Assembly: GCA_040388625.1 (NCBI GenBank)
Contig: JAZKBK010000004.1
Coordinates: 620,001 to 684,000, forward strand
DNA: 64,000 bases
Origin: Gemmatimonadota bacterium
GTDB lineage: Bacteria > Gemmatimonadota > Gemmatimonadetes > Gemmatimonadales > Gemmatimonadaceae
Reading direction: 5' to 3'
The notes beneath the pieces were generated by a model that saw nothing but the letters and a program-made list of their open reading frames with translations, did no database searches and was not told the origin of the DNA. Position 1 is the stretch's first letter. The number at the start of each line of letters is the position of its first letter. Both the position numbers and the translations under genes were made by a program. Below, in pieces: positions 44,699 through 55,764 of the stretch.

Positions 44699-44737
44699 AA
44701 GGGGGCAGGCTACGATGTGTTGTAGCCTGCCCCCTTT
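44699..44737. terminator. Bidirectional hairpin between plug lipoprotein and SusD genes
   Basis: Stem AAGGGGGCAGGCTAC / GTAGCCTGCCCCCTT (13 perfect GC-rich pairs plus flanking A-T pairs) with an 8-base loop, followed by TTT on plus and preceded by AA on that side. It lies between convergent stops at 44679 and 44757, so it can end both messages. Its GGGGCAGGC core recurs in the palindrome at 35646. Confidence 0.75.
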
Positions 44738-44756
44738 CACTTACAACCCCAAGGTT

Positions 44757-46175
44757 CTACGCTTGATTCTGCTTGCACGACCCCGCGACGTAACTCGGGT
44801 TGTTCTGCTCGGCCTGCGGTACCGGCGTGTTGACGTCAGTGCCGTAATTGCCGCCGTTGTGAACGTAGATACCGGTCGGGAAGACCTGTTCCGCACCGAG
44901 ACCGTACTGGCGGATCAAGCGACGCATGTCGCCGAGGCGATGCGAGGTGAGATAGAGCCAGTATGCGCGCTCCTTGAAGAGCTGATCTCTCTGCGCGGCA
45001 GCTGTCGTTTGAAGCGTTAGCGGCGGCAGAGAATTGGGTGGATACCCACGGAGCGAAAGCAACGCAGCGTTACTGCGAAGCGCGTTGAGGATCGTGAGCG
45101 CGTTGGTCGGGCTTCCGGCCTGAAGTGCCGCTTCCGCCTCGATCAGACGTGCTTCCACACCGTCGGCGATCACGGTCGATGACGTGCGCGACGGATACTT
45201 GGTCTGCACCAACTGCCTGGTGAAGCCGTCGAAGCCGAGGCCCGTACCTGCGCGGACACTGTCAGCGACGCGTGGATCCGCGGCAGCGCCCTTTACCTTG
45301 ATATCGCCATCACTGGCGTACGGGAGACCATTGGTTCCCTTTCGGTCTGCCTCACCGAAGCGGGCAACGTTGGCCGTCAATGCCCACGTACCGTTGTTCT
45401 GCCCAGCGCTGGTCTGGGAATGCGTATAGATGTACTGGAACGTCGTTGGAACGCCCGCGACAGCAGCTGCGGCGCCAGCGAAGTCGCCCTTATCCAGTAG
45501 CGCGCGGCCCAATCCCACCGCCGCGAGCGACTTGATGCTCGCGGTGAGCGACGATCCACCGCCGGCAGTCGCCTGATTGAACTTCGATATCGCACTGTCT
45601 GACAGCTGATCAGTCGTCAGCCCGACGCCGAAGGTAAACGAGCCGTCGGAATTCTGAACGCTGGTTGGAACGGAACCGCAATAGTTTTCCGCGAACAACA
45701 CGTAAACCATGCCGTTAAGTGCCAGTGATTCCGCGTAGCCGGTGCTATCGGCCTTGGTTTTCGCCAGCGCCTTGAAGGCGCTGACCGCACGTTCCGCAGC
45801 GGCGCGCGCCTGGTTGAGTGTCAGGAACAACGGTCCCAGACTCGTGTTGGTGATCGTTTGCGCCCGCTGATCTGTCTCTATACGCGTAGGAAATGTTTCG
45901 GTATTGATGAATTCGTCCGACAGCGTGGCGGACATTTGAACCTGCTGCCAGTCTCCGGTTGGCCCGTCGAACGCGCCCCCGAAGGAGCCGACGGCACCAG
46001 CGTACAGTGCCGGCAGCGCCGACGCGCTCGTGAACGCATCCGGTCGTGCCACGTCCGGATCTGTTACCTGCAGGATCTTCTGCGTATCGCAAGCGGAGAG
46101 CGTGATCACAGCGGCTAGAGCCGCGAGTCGGGCCGGCCGACCCGTGATTCCACGCAAGACTGTTCCGATCTTCAT
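44757..46175 (-). CDS. susD: SusD/RagB-family outer-membrane lipoprotein
   Basis: About 472 residues from ATG at 46175; upstream frame MSTTDQTTLS is a possible extension. The signal peptide ends in ALAAVITLSAC, a lipobox, then the conserved CDTQKILQVTDPD start. TPR-like helices and the C-terminal end LFKERAYWLYLTSHRLGDMRRL are the hallmark of SusD in non-Bacteroidetes phyla. It caps the SusC channel and binds oligomers or peptides on the outer surface. It starts 28 bases after the SusC stop, the usual SusC-SusD operon order. Confidence 0.9.
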   Translation of the reverse strand: MKIGTVLRGITGRPARLAALAAVITLSACDTQKILQVTDPDVARPDAFTSASALPALYAGAVGSFGGAFDGPTGDWQQVQMSATLSDEFINTETFPTRIETDQRAQTITNTSLGPLFLTLNQARAAAERAVSAFKALAKTKADSTGYAESLALNGMVYVLFAENYCGSVPTSVQNSDGSFTFGVGLTTDQLSDSAISKFNQATAGGGSSLTASIKSLAAVGLGRALLDKGDFAGAAAAVAGVPTTFQYIYTHSQTSAGQNNGTWALTANVARFGEADRKGTNGLPYASDGDIKVKGAAADPRVADSVRAGTGLGFDGFTRQLVQTKYPSRTSSTVIADGVEARLIEAEAALQAGSPTNALTILNALRSNAALLSLRGYPPNSLPPLTLQTTAAAQRDQLFKERAYWLYLTSHRLGDMRRLIRQYGLGAEQVFPTGIYVHNGGNYGTDVNTPVPQAEQNNPSYVAGSCKQNQA

Positions 46176-46203
46176 GTGTTGTCTCGGTGAGAGGGTCGTT
46201 TGA

Positions 46204-49182
46204 TCAGTAGTTGACATTGATGCGTGCGGTCCAGGTGCGCGACGGTGGAAGTGTCAGGAAGTCCGAAGTCGAGAAATTCGCGTTGGCAGTCGAGTTGACT
46301 TCTGGATCGAAGCCCTTGTAGTTCGTCCATGTGTGCAGATTCCGTCCCGCGATGGTCAGATCCAGACCGCGTGCATGGAATGCACGGGCCACGCGTGGTG
46401 ATGCGATGAACGTGACCGACAATTCCCGGAGCTTCGTGAAGGTTGCGTCTTCCACGTAGCCTGCGTCGGTTCCCAGCGAAGTTGCGGCGATCGATGCAGC
46501 CTGGTCCGCAAGTGGCGCCGACTTGTCGTACGCTGCCTGACAGTTGCCGAACGCGCAACGGAAGCGCGCTGTGTTGTTGAACAGCTTGAACCCGCCCTTG
46601 TGATCGATCAGCGCGGAGAACCTCATCCAGTTGAACAATGTCAGGTTCGGCGTGACTGAATAGTTCCTGGTCGGGAAGATGTTGCCGAGGTACACGGCCG
46701 TATCACCGACAGTGATTTCGGAGCGCGCGATTATGCCGTCACCGTTCGCGTCCTTGAATGACATCGGCTTGAGCCAGTACGATCCCAGCGCATATCCGAC
46801 GCGATGCTGCTGATCGCTGTTGACCACGATCGGTGGTACGGGTTTCCCTGTCGGCAGCAGACCAAGAGTGAGCAACTTGTTGTTGTTCGTCGACGCATTT
46901 ACGGAGAAGTCGAACTGGACCTTCCGGGCATCGAGCACCTTCACGTTCGCCACGTATTCCCATCCGGTGTTGAGCACGGCGCCAAGATTCTGGAACTGAG
47001 TCGCCGTCAGACCGAGCGATGGAGCGAGGGGAACCGCGACCAGCAGGTCATCCGTTCGCTTGTGATAATGCGTAACCTCGAGACCGATATGCTGAGCGAG
47101 GAATCCAGCATCGAAACCGAACTCGAACTCGGACGAGCGCTCGGGCCGCAGATTCGGGTTGCCAGTTCCGCCGACAATGATTCCGGGAACGTCTGCGCCG
47201 CTAACCGTGACCGTTTGCTCGTTGAAGAACGTGATCGCGTCGCGGAAGTTTGGCTGCCTTCCCGACCGGCCGCTCGCCGCGCGCAGGCGCAGTGAATTGA
47301 ACAGGTTGGTTTTCGGGAACCACGACTGCTCATCGACGACCCAGGAACCACTGATCGATGGGTAGGTAATGTGGCCGAAGTTCTGACCGAACGCGCTGTT
47401 CTGGTCGGTTCTTACCGATCCGGTAATGAACAGCCGGTCCGCATATGCGAGCTCCTCGCTCGCGAGGCCACCGATCGTTTTGTTGTCGGTATTCGTCGAG
47501 CTGACCGCAAAGCGCGCGCTGGTACCGCTGAGCGAGCCAGTCCCGCCAAGCAGACCTGCGCCGAACGCCTGCGTCCCCTGGATCAACTCCTTGGCGAACG
47601 CAAATCCAGCGCTCGTTGTCGTCTTGAGCTGGCCAAACGGACTCCAGTGCGCGGATAACGTCCCGTTCGCCGTGTAGTCGTATAGCGAGGTCGGATTCGA
47701 TGTCACCTGGCCTTGCGGCAACGAACCGAACGTAACGACGTTCGGCGGAATCACCTCGTGATCCCAGCGATTGGTGTAATCAAGCCCGAAGACACCCGTC
47801 GCCGTCAGCCATGACAGCGGTGTGTACGTCGAGTTGATAGTGCTGCCGTAACGCTGTATGTCCTGCCTGGTATTGATCGCATACAGCACCTGCGGCAGCT
47901 GGCCGTTGAGATAGCCATCCGCGGCATTCGGAAATGCGGAGCCGAGCAGCGCAGCGCTCACAACGCCGAGCGTGTTGTTGTCGTTCTGGGGCAGTCGCAG
48001 GTGATCCGTCAGATAGCTCGAGCCTACCTGCACATTGAGCTGCGGGCTCAGTACGGCGTTTACATTTGCGCGGCCGCTTGCTTTCTGATCCTGGTCAACG
48101 GCGAACACACCCTGCTGTCTGTCGAAGCTGCCGGAAACGTAGTAGTTGACAGCGTCGGTGCCACCGTTCACGCTCAGGCCATACCCGCCGTGATGCCCGT
48201 GAATGAGGGCGCCGGATGCCGCCAGCGGATTGTAGAACACGAGCGAATCCGGGTTTGGAGTGCAATTGCCCAGAGTCTGGCTGTCGAGTGTGCACGTCGT
48301 GGTGCGCTTGCCAGCCGTTGTCACACCCACCTGGTGATAGTTCGACGGATACGTCGCCACATCCTGGATCGTGCCGCCCTCGGCGTACGCATTCCAGCGC
48401 GGCTTGGTGTTGGCGCCGTGCTTCGTCGTGATCTGGAGCACGCCGTTGGCCGCAGCCGTGCCATACTGCGCCGCGGCTGCCGGACCCTTCAGCACCTGGA
48501 TGTCGGCAATGTCTTCGGGATTGATGTTGTTGAAGGATGACGGAGCCTGCCCGCCGACGCCTATGCCCGAGAACTGGTTGTTGTAACGCACCCCGTCGAC
48601 GATCAGCAACGGCTCGTTGCTGAGCGAGAGCGAGTTGGCGCCGCGAATGCGGATCCGCGAGCCGGAGCCAACCGTGCCGCCAGTCGTGGCGACGTCAACA
48701 CCCGCGACCTTTCCCGTCAGTAGCTGGCTCGCCGACTGCGCCGTGGCCAGCTCCACGGGTTTCGGCTGCACAATGGCAACGGCGGTACCCTGCTCCTTCT
48801 TGCGCTTCGTCTCGCCGGTCGCCGTCGTTACGACTTCTTCGAGGCTGATCGCCACAGGCGAAAGTGTGAACACGATATTCGCCGAGCTGCCTTCCGCCAC
48901 TGTCGCGGTCTGCGTCGATGCCGCAAATCCGATTCGCATCGCGCGCACCTGATACTGGCCTGCCGCGGGCACGGTGATCCTGAACTTGCCTTCAGCGTCG
49001 CCGAGCGTCGCGCGTTGCGAGCCGACAATCTGGATCCGCACCGACGGGATCGGTGCGTGCGACGATGCGTCCACCACACTCCCGGTGATCGTACCGCCAG
49101 TCTGTTGGGCTACAAGTATTGCGGGCGCGACGAGCGTCCCGGCAATAAAGAGTAGCACTCGGTTGAGATAACGAATCGTCAT
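46204..49182 (-). CDS. susC: SusC/RagA-family TonB-linked outer-membrane receptor
   Basis: 992 residues. A signal peptide (LLFIAGTLVAPAILVAQQ) is followed by a carboxypeptidase-regulatory-like domain (TITGSVVDASSHAPIPSVRIQI), the plug (SANSLSLSNEPLLIVDGVR and GPAAAAQYGTAAANG), and a long 22-strand-type beta-barrel ending in RTWTARINVNY. It would import large oligomers through TonB. It is followed by the SusD partner. The substrate is unknown; the surrounding peptidases suggest peptides more than glycans, but this is context only. Confidence 0.93.
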   Translation of the reverse strand: MTIRYLNRVLLFIAGTLVAPAILVAQQTGGTITGSVVDASSHAPIPSVRIQIVGSQRATLGDAEGKFRITVPAAGQYQVRAMRIGFAASTQTATVAEGSSANIVFTLSPVAISLEEVVTTATGETKRKKEQGTAVAIVQPKPVELATAQSASQLLTGKVAGVDVATTGGTVGSGSRIRIRGANSLSLSNEPLLIVDGVRYNNQFSGIGVGGQAPSSFNNINPEDIADIQVLKGPAAAAQYGTAAANGVLQITTKHGANTKPRWNAYAEGGTIQDVATYPSNYHQVGVTTAGKRTTTCTLDSQTLGNCTPNPDSLVFYNPLAASGALIHGHHGGYGLSVNGGTDAVNYYVSGSFDRQQGVFAVDQDQKASGRANVNAVLSPQLNVQVGSSYLTDHLRLPQNDNNTLGVVSAALLGSAFPNAADGYLNGQLPQVLYAINTRQDIQRYGSTINSTYTPLSWLTATGVFGLDYTNRWDHEVIPPNVVTFGSLPQGQVTSNPTSLYDYTANGTLSAHWSPFGQLKTTTSAGFAFAKELIQGTQAFGAGLLGGTGSLSGTSARFAVSSTNTDNKTIGGLASEELAYADRLFITGSVRTDQNSAFGQNFGHITYPSISGSWVVDEQSWFPKTNLFNSLRLRAASGRSGRQPNFRDAITFFNEQTVTVSGADVPGIIVGGTGNPNLRPERSSEFEFGFDAGFLAQHIGLEVTHYHKRTDDLLVAVPLAPSLGLTATQFQNLGAVLNTGWEYVANVKVLDARKVQFDFSVNASTNNNKLLTLGLLPTGKPVPPIVVNSDQQHRVGYALGSYWLKPMSFKDANGDGIIARSEITVGDTAVYLGNIFPTRNYSVTPNLTLFNWMRFSALIDHKGGFKLFNNTARFRCAFGNCQAAYDKSAPLADQAASIAATSLGTDAGYVEDATFTKLRELSVTFIASPRVARAFHARGLDLTIAGRNLHTWTNYKGFDPEVNSTANANFSTSDFLTLPPSRTWTARINVNY

Positions 49183-49523
49183 AGCGTCGTGCGAGCTCCT
49201 AGCTGAGGTGAGTTGCTAGGCGGGCTCCGGCCTTATGTAAACGCCGGGCGCGTCCGGGTGAGCAGACGAAGCGCTCACCTGGCGTTGCGGCTGGTCCCAA
49301 CGCAGTGCCGCGCCTGCGCGCAGCGTGCGTCGGTAGCAGACCCGCTCAAGGGTGAGGCTAACCTACGCGTCAGTGTTCGCGGCGAACCACGGTTATCGGC
49401 GAACGGTGGATCGGATAAGGCCAAAGGTTTCCGGGCGCCGGTAAAAGTCGCTGCGAACGAACGCACCGAAGAGAGCGTATGTTTTCGGGCGATTCCCGCA
49501 ATCAACATCTCACACCGACTGGA
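49183..49523. other. Divergent regulatory region between SusC and metallopeptidase genes
   Basis: 341 bases with no gene. It is rich in short inverted repeats, including GGTGAGC/GCTCACC (49257-49263 and 49273-49279). On the minus strand GGAG lies about 13 bases before the SusC ATG, and on the plus strand no clear Shine-Dalgarno is seen before ATG at 49524. No known riboswitch class is recognised. Confidence 0.45.
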
Positions 49524-52073
49524 ATGACCAACAGGCTGATCATCACTCTGGGTACTGCAGTGCTCACAGTTGGATGCGCGCACAACGCGACGCCGCCAGC
49601 TCCGACGCCATCACCGGTGAGAGCTGGCGCAGCCGCCAGCACGAACGCGGAGGTCGCAGGCGCACCCCGCGATTCCACACCACGAATCACACCGGGTGTC
49701 GCCCCGAGACCACGCCCGTACAACCGGGTTATCACATCCGAGGCGAAGACACGACGCGGGCTCTTCATAGTGCATCGCGTGGGCGACAAGCTTTACTTCG
49801 AAATACCGCGCAACGAGCTCGGCAAGGACATGCTGCTCGTGGGCCGGTACGCACGCGCCGCGGCCGAGAATCCGAATGCGCCGGGAGGCGGCTTCGGCGA
49901 CTACGGCGGCGATGAATTCGGCGAGCGTACACTTAGGTGGGATCGCGATGGCGATCGCATAATACTCCGCTCGCCATCTTTCGCCATTACCGCGGACTCG
50001 TCGCTGGCGGTCTATCGCGCGGTTCAGAATTCCAACTACTCACCGATCGTCGCGGTCTTCAATGTCGAGGCATATGGCCGCGACAGCGCGGCGGTGATCG
50101 ATGTAACTCGTCTCTACACAACGGCAGTACCTGAGTTCGCCGCCATACGTGGAACCATCGACGAGCGCCGTTCATTTGTCGAGAGCGCCATCGCATTCCC
50201 CGATAACGTCGAGGTCGAAGCAACCGAGACCGGCGTACCCGCACCAGCGCCGGCGCGACCGGGAACACCACCCGCGCCCGCGACGCCACGGGAGCTGCAG
50301 ACCGCGCAGAGCGTCCTCGCACACTGGAGTCTGGTGCGCCTGCCGGAGATTCCGATGATGCCGCGCAGATTCGACGAGCGCGTCGGGTTCTTCTCAGTTC
50401 GGAACGTGAACTTCGGCGTCGAGCAGCGCGCGGCACAGCGCCAGTTCATAACACGCTATCGCCTCGTCAAGAAGGATCCGAGTGCGGCACTGTCGGAGCC
50501 GGTCAAGCCTATCATCTATTACGTGGATCCCGCCACGCCGGATCGGTGGAAGCCATGGATCCGCAAGGCGATCACCGATTGGCAGCCCGCATTCGAAGCC
50601 GCCGGTTTCAAGAACGCGATCATAGCAATGGACCCGCCGGCCAATGACCCCGACTGGTCACCCGACGACATACGTCACACAATGATCCGCTGGCTGCCGT
50701 CCACGGTCGAAAATGCCGTCGGCCCGCACGTCAGCGATCCGCGTACGGGTGAGATATTGAATGGCTCCGTGCGCATCTTCCAGAACGTGCTCAACCTTCA
50801 GCGCGACTGGTACTTCACGCAGGCCGCGCAGGTGGATCCACGCGCGCGCAGCTTCCCGATGCCGGATTCGCTGATGGGCAGATTGCTGGAGTTCGTCGTC
50901 GCACACGAGATCGGTCACACGATCGGCTTGCGGCACGACCAGCTCGGAAGCTCGACGTATCCCGCGGACAGCGTCCGAAGTGCGACGTGGGTGCACAAGA
51001 TGGGACACTCGCCGTCGATCATGGACTACTCGCGCTTCAACTACGTGGCGCAGCCGGAAGACCACATTCCGCTGGAAGACATCATCCCACGCATCGGTCC
51101 ATACGACAAGTACGCGATCATGTGGGGCTACAAGCCGATTCCGGCCGCGATGACCACTGACGCCGAGCGTCCGATGCTGGATCAGTGGGCGCGCATGCAG
51201 GACAGCATCCCGTGGTATCGCTTTTCCGAGAACAACGAAGCGGGCGGCTTCGGCACTCTTACAGAAGCCGTAGGTGACGCGGATCCGGTCAAGTCCACAG
51301 GCTACGGCTTCAAGAACCTGGAACGCGTCGTCGGCTACATAAACGGAGCAGCGACCGAGCAAGGCGAGGATAACAGCGACCTGCGCGAGATATACGACCG
51401 CACTGTCAACCAGTGGACAACGGAAGCAAATCACGTAACGACCGTCGTTGGCGGCGCGGAAGTGCAGTACAAGTCCGGAAGTCAGCCAGGTGCCGTCTAC
51501 ACTCCACTGTCACGCGCTCGGCAGGCCGACGCGATTCGCTTTCTCAACGACAACGTGTTCAAAACGCCGACCTTCCTGATCCGGCCGGACATCGCGCGCA
51601 GAATCGAAGCCGATGGCATGATCAGACGCATCGACAACGCGCAGGGACGGATTCTCAGCAGCCTCCTGGACGATCAGCGAATGAACCGCCTGCTCGGCGA
51701 CGAGGCACTCGCCACGAACAAGCGCGATACGTACACGCTCGTGAACATGCTGGACGACATGCGCCACGGAATCTGGAGCGAGCTGGCATCGTCGCACGTC
51801 GCAATCGATCCGTACCGGCGTGCGTTGCAGGATACCTATCTCACACAGATCGATCGCAAGCTGAACGCACCGGCAACTACCGCGGCGCGCGCAGGCTTCG
51901 GTCCACCGCAGCCACCGCTATCGGACGATGCAAAGTCCGCGCTTCGCGGCGAGCTCGTCTCACTTACCGCCGACATCAAGCGTGCGAGTGGGAATGCGAC
52001 GGACAGGGAGACACAGCTTCACCTCGCCGACGCGGAGCATCGCATCGGGGAGATCCTGAACCCCAAGAAGTAG
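49524..52073 (+). CDS. Zinc-dependent metalloprotease with DUF5117/DUF4953-type architecture
   Basis: 849 residues from ATG at 49524 ([21 protein letters not shown]), a lipoprotein signal with lipobox TVGC. DUF5117-like region ([19 protein letters not shown] and [16 protein letters not shown]) precedes the catalytic [12 protein letters not shown] at about residue 461 and a second conserved [13 protein letters not shown]. These large secreted or surface metallopeptidases are frequent in Gemmatimonadota and Bacteroidota. Probably supplies peptides to the divergent SusCD system. The frame continues 15 codons upstream but the signal peptide fixes the start. Confidence 0.88.
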   Translation: MTNRLIITLGTAVLTVGCAHNATPPAPTPSPVRAGAAASTNAEVAGAPRDSTPRITPGVAPRPRPYNRVITSEAKTRRGLFIVHRVGDKLYFEIPRNELGKDMLLVGRYARAAAENPNAPGGGFGDYGGDEFGERTLRWDRDGDRIILRSPSFAITADSSLAVYRAVQNSNYSPIVAVFNVEAYGRDSAAVIDVTRLYTTAVPEFAAIRGTIDERRSFVESAIAFPDNVEVEATETGVPAPAPARPGTPPAPATPRELQTAQSVLAHWSLVRLPEIPMMPRRFDERVGFFSVRNVNFGVEQRAAQRQFITRYRLVKKDPSAALSEPVKPIIYYVDPATPDRWKPWIRKAITDWQPAFEAAGFKNAIIAMDPPANDPDWSPDDIRHTMIRWLPSTVENAVGPHVSDPRTGEILNGSVRIFQNVLNLQRDWYFTQAAQVDPRARSFPMPDSLMGRLLEFVVAHEIGHTIGLRHDQLGSSTYPADSVRSATWVHKMGHSPSIMDYSRFNYVAQPEDHIPLEDIIPRIGPYDKYAIMWGYKPIPAAMTTDAERPMLDQWARMQDSIPWYRFSENNEAGGFGTLTEAVGDADPVKSTGYGFKNLERVVGYINGAATEQGEDNSDLREIYDRTVNQWTTEANHVTTVVGGAEVQYKSGSQPGAVYTPLSRARQADAIRFLNDNVFKTPTFLIRPDIARRIEADGMIRRIDNAQGRILSSLLDDQRMNRLLGDEALATNKRDTYTLVNMLDDMRHGIWSELASSHVAIDPYRRALQDTYLTQIDRKLNAPATTAARAGFGPPQPPLSDDAKSALRGELVSLTADIKRASGNATDRETQLHLADAEHRIGEILNPKK

Positions 52074-52099
52074 GATGTAGATAGGGATTTCTAGCGGCC

Positions 52100-52127
52100 C
52101 GTCATTCCCGCGAAAGCGGGAATGACG
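52100..52127. repeat. REP-like hairpin CGTCATTCCCGC/GCGGGAATGACG
   Basis: A perfect 12-bp stem capped by a GAAA tetraloop lies between the convergent metalloprotease and ferric-reductase genes. The core CATTCCCGCGAAAGCGGGAAT is a widespread REP-type element and also occurs, partly decayed, at 59810-59880. It probably acts as a bidirectional terminator here. Confidence 0.75.
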
Positions 52128-52156
52128 AGTCGGGAAGCTTTTGCGGCGAACGAGGA

Positions 52157-52765
52157 CTATGCCAACACTCTGCGCCGCGCTGGGCGGGGTTGCTTCGGCC
52201 TGTGGACACGCGGCGCCGGCTGCCTTAATGCGAAGCGCGCGCGCAATACCGTGGCGATCACGACCACGAGAATACACAGCTCCACATACACCTTTTCCGC
52301 ATCCAGCGGATCGAGCGGCGCGTCCTTCAACGTGGGATCGGTCAGGATTGCGTGAAATGCGTACAGTACGAACAGCGCGTACGTCACGTAATGCATACGC
52401 TTCCACCAGAACCGGCCAATGTCGAACCGGAAGTACGATGTGATCACGACGAACGCCAGCAGATAAAGAGCCCCCGCGCCGAGCGTGTTGATCCACGGTT
52501 GCTTCGGGGCATTTATCGGATAGACGATGTCGATCAGATGAAACTTCGCCGTCGATGACAACAGAATTATGAGTGGATGAATTGCGCTCGCCGCCAGCGC
52601 GAGGTATCCGGTCCAGTTGTGCAGCTTGAGCGTATTGACGCGCCGGTGTGGCCAGCTGCGCACTGGATTGTACTTGATCGACATCAACATCCCGAGCAGA
52701 ATGTTGACCGTCAGAAGCGTTATCGCCACAATCGCGACATCGCCCGAAATGTCTATCGCATCCAC
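52157..52765 (-). CDS. Ferric-reductase-like transmembrane protein
   Basis: 202 residues from the GTG at 52765 (VDAIDISGDVAIVAIT), with GGAG 7 bases upstream. Five or six helices carry paired histidines (LHNWTGYLALAASAIHPLIIL and RMHYVTYALFVLYAFHAIL), as in the ferric reductase-like/MsrQ heme-binding core. No FAD/NAD domain is attached, so it would take electrons from another protein. Its partner MsrP is not in view. It follows hutI on the same strand by 40 bases, so it may be a tail of the hut transcript. Confidence 0.7.
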   Translation of the reverse strand: MDAIDISGDVAIVAITLLTVNILLGMLMSIKYNPVRSWPHRRVNTLKLHNWTGYLALAASAIHPLIILLSSTAKFHLIDIVYPINAPKQPWINTLGAGALYLLAFVVITSYFRFDIGRFWWKRMHYVTYALFVLYAFHAILTDPTLKDAPLDPLDAEKVYVELCILVVVIATVLRARFALRQPAPRVHRPKQPRPARRRVLA

Positions 52766-52805
52766 CGACTGTCTCCGTCTTGATTCAAAGGTCCGTGGCG
52801 CCAGG

Positions 52806-54101
52806 TCACGCCGTGTGCACCGGTTCTCCGCGACACCAGGTCGCAACACAGCGAGCATCGCCGTACCAGTACGGAATCTCGCGCGCGTCCTCACAATCCC
52901 AGAGGGCGATGTCGGCGCTGAAGCCCGATGCGATCTGCCCCGTCGAACCGGCGAGCCCAAGCGCTGCCGCACCATTCACAGTCGTAGCGAGCAAAACCTC
53001 CGCAACGCTCATGTGAAGCTGACTCACGCCGATGGTCATAATGAGTGGCAGGTTCGGTGTCGGCGATGTGCCGGGGTTGAAGTCGGTCGCCAGCGCCACG
53101 ACGGCACCGGATTCGATCAGAGCACGCGCGGGCGCCTGCCTGGTACGCCCGAGGAAGAACATGGTTCCAGGAAGAAGCGTCGCGACCGTATTGGAACTCG
53201 CCAGTGCCGCGATCCCCGCCTCGGATATCGCAGCCAGATGGTCAGCAGACGTTGCACCCAGCTCCGCTGCGAGCTCCGCGCCGCCCGACGGCTCCAGCTC
53301 GTCGGCGTGCAGCTTCAATTGCAATCCGCGAGCGCGCGCCGCTTCCAGGATCGCCCGGGTCTCGTCAAGAGTGAACACTCCGGGCTCGCAGAACACATCC
53401 GCGAATGTCGCCAGTTTCTCCCGCGCAACGGTCGGCAGTTGTTCCGAGACCAATTGCTCGATGTATCGACGCCGTCCGTCCGGACCGCTGCGATAATCCT
53501 GCGGGATTTCGTGTGCGCCAAGCCACGTCGGCACGAGCCGAAGGTTTGTCTCGCTCTGCACACTTGCAATGACACGCAGCGACTTGAGCTCGTCTTCGCT
53601 TGAAAGCCCGTAACCCGACTTGATCTCGACGGTGGTTGTACCGTACCGGGCGAGACGCTGCAGCCTCGCCCTCGTCAACGCGAGCAGATCGTCCTCGCTA
53701 CGCAAACGCAGGTCACGTACGGACGAGTGAATCCCGCCTCCCTTCTGCGCGATCTCCATGTAGCCAGCGCCCGCCGCGCGCAACTCCTGCTCGTCATACC
53801 TCGGCCGACCGAACACAGCATGCGTGTGCGAATCCACCAATCCGGGCGTCACGACCCGCCCCGCACAGTCTATGTACTCACACTGCGCGTGATACTCGGA
53901 CTCGCCAGAGCGCTCGAGGCCGGCAAGCCCGCGCTCGACGTCGGTCATCGTTCCGACCGCGACTATGAGGCCGTCATCGATCCCGACCGCGACCTCCGTT
54001 CGTATCCCCGCGTCGGCCATCTCGGCACCGCGCCTGCCGCGCGCGGGTCCGGCGCAAGTGACGACCTGCGATGCGTTGTGAAAGATGATTCTCCGCGTCA
54101 C
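52806..54101 (-). CDS. hutI: Imidazolonepropionase
   Basis: 431 residues. Third step of histidine degradation: hydrolysis of 4-imidazolone-5-propionate to N-formimino-glutamate. The amidohydrolase metal sites are DSHTHAVFGRPR (His pair), KLHADELEPSGG, SADHLAAI and ATDFNPG (Asp). The conserved AQKGGGIHSSV and EIKSGYGL are present. Length is normal. It follows hutU by 4 bases, the last hut gene of the operon. Confidence 0.96.
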   Translation of the reverse strand: MTRRIIFHNASQVVTCAGPARGRRGAEMADAGIRTEVAVGIDDGLIVAVGTMTDVERGLAGLERSGESEYHAQCEYIDCAGRVVTPGLVDSHTHAVFGRPRYDEQELRAAGAGYMEIAQKGGGIHSSVRDLRLRSEDDLLALTRARLQRLARYGTTTVEIKSGYGLSSEDELKSLRVIASVQSETNLRLVPTWLGAHEIPQDYRSGPDGRRRYIEQLVSEQLPTVAREKLATFADVFCEPGVFTLDETRAILEAARARGLQLKLHADELEPSGGAELAAELGATSADHLAAISEAGIAALASSNTVATLLPGTMFFLGRTRQAPARALIESGAVVALATDFNPGTSPTPNLPLIMTIGVSQLHMSVAEVLLATTVNGAAALGLAGSTGQIASGFSADIALWDCEDAREIPYWYGDARCVATWCRGEPVHTA

Positions 54102-54105
54102 ACTA

Positions 54106-55764
54106 TCAGCGCGGAACGGGGATCGTCAGCCCGTGACGCACGGCGGCGTCGCGAGCACTATCGTAGCCCGCATCGGCGTGCCGCAGAATTCCAGTGGCGG
54201 GATCGTTCGTCAACACGCGCTCGATACGCTCGCGCATCTCCGGCGTTCCGTCGGCGACGACCACCTGGCCCGCATGCAGCGAGTTACCGATCCCGACGCC
54301 GCCACCGTGGTGGAACGACACCCAGCTCGCCCCACTCGCCGTGTTCACGAGCGCGTTCAATATCGGCCAGTCGGCAATCGCGTCGCTGCCATCCAGCATC
54401 GCTTCGGTTTCGCGGAACGGAGATGCAACGCTCCCCGTATCGAGATGATCGCGCCCGATCGCGATCGGCGCGCTTATCTCACCCGAAGCAACGAGATCGT
54501 TGAGTGCGACGCCAAATCGTGCTCGATCACCCTGACCCAGCCAGCATATCCGCGCCGGCAGTCCCTGGAAGTGAATCCGCTCGCTCGCGAGCTTGATCCA
54601 TCGCGCGAGATGCTCATCCTCCGGAAATAGATCGAGCACGAGACGATCGGTACGCGCTATATCCGCTGGATCGCCGGATAGTGCGGCCCACCGGAATGGT
54701 CCTTTCCCCTCGCAGAACAGTGGCCGTATGTATGCAGGCACGAATCCGGGAAAGTCGAACGCATGTTCGAGTCCCGCGTCGAACGCCACGGTGCGGATGT
54801 TATTGCCGTAATCGAAGGTCACCGCGCCCATCTTCTGCAGCGCGAGCATCGCTTCGACGTGCCGGACCGCGCTCGCCGTCGAACGGTGCACGTATTCCTC
54901 CGGATCGTTGCGCCGAAGTTCATCGGCCTCCCATATGGACATGCCCGCTGGCACGTAGCCGTTCAACATGTCGTGCGCGCTCGTCTGATCCGTCAGCACG
55001 TCGGGCACCACACCACGCCGGGCAAGCTCAGGCATCACATCTGCCGCGTTTCCAACCAGCCCAACGGATAGCGGCGTCCTGTTTCGCTGCGCCTCACCGA
55101 GCCACGCCAACGCCTGGTCGAGACTGCTCGTCTTGCGATCGCAATACCCTGTCTCGATCCGCTTGTCGATGCGCGACTCCGCGACTTCGACGCCTAGAAA
55201 CACAGCGCCGAGCATCGTTGCGGCGAGTGGTTGCGCGCCGCCCATTCCGCCAAGTCCGGCAGTAACGACGAGTCGTCCCGCGAGCGAGCCGTCGAAGTGC
55301 TTGCGTGCCACCGCGCCCAGCGTTTCGTAGGTTCCCTGCACGATGCCCTGCGATCCGATGTAGATCCACGAGCCGGCTGTCATCTGCCCGTACATGATCA
55401 GTCCCGCACGCTCGAGCTCGCGAAACTTGTCCCACGTTGCCCAGCGGCCCACGAGATTGCTGTTCGCAATGAGCACTCGTGGTGCGCTGCGGTGAGTGCG
55501 CAGCACACCCACTGGCTTGCCGCTCTGCACCAGCAGTGTTTCGTCATCGCCCAGGTCGCGGAGCTCGCGCACTATCGCGTCGAACGCCTCCCAGTTGCGC
55601 GCGGCCTTTCCCGTTCCGCCGTACACGACGAGATCGTCCGGACGTTCGGCGACGTCCGGATCGAGGTTGTTCATCAGCATTCGCATCGCCGCTTCCTGCT
55701 GCCACCCCTTGCAGGTGATCTCCGTTCCGTGCGGTGCGCGCACTACTCTGGCGCCATGCGTCAT
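54106..55764 (-). CDS. hutU: Urocanate hydratase
   Basis: 552 residues; second step of histidine degradation, turning urocanate into imidazolonepropionate with NAD as an electrophilic cofactor. The start [21 protein letters not shown] at 55764 overlaps the hutH stop as ATGA; a few upstream codons could be part of the frame but are unlikely. The conserved [37 protein letters not shown] and [16 protein letters not shown] segments fit the family. Confidence 0.96.
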   Translation of the reverse strand: MTHGARVVRAPHGTEITCKGWQQEAAMRMLMNNLDPDVAERPDDLVVYGGTGKAARNWEAFDAIVRELRDLGDDETLLVQSGKPVGVLRTHRSAPRVLIANSNLVGRWATWDKFRELERAGLIMYGQMTAGSWIYIGSQGIVQGTYETLGAVARKHFDGSLAGRLVVTAGLGGMGGAQPLAATMLGAVFLGVEVAESRIDKRIETGYCDRKTSSLDQALAWLGEAQRNRTPLSVGLVGNAADVMPELARRGVVPDVLTDQTSAHDMLNGYVPAGMSIWEADELRRNDPEEYVHRSTASAVRHVEAMLALQKMGAVTFDYGNNIRTVAFDAGLEHAFDFPGFVPAYIRPLFCEGKGPFRWAALSGDPADIARTDRLVLDLFPEDEHLARWIKLASERIHFQGLPARICWLGQGDRARFGVALNDLVASGEISAPIAIGRDHLDTGSVASPFRETEAMLDGSDAIADWPILNALVNTASGASWVSFHHGGGVGIGNSLHAGQVVVADGTPEMRERIERVLTNDPATGILRHADAGYDSARDAAVRHGLTIPVPR

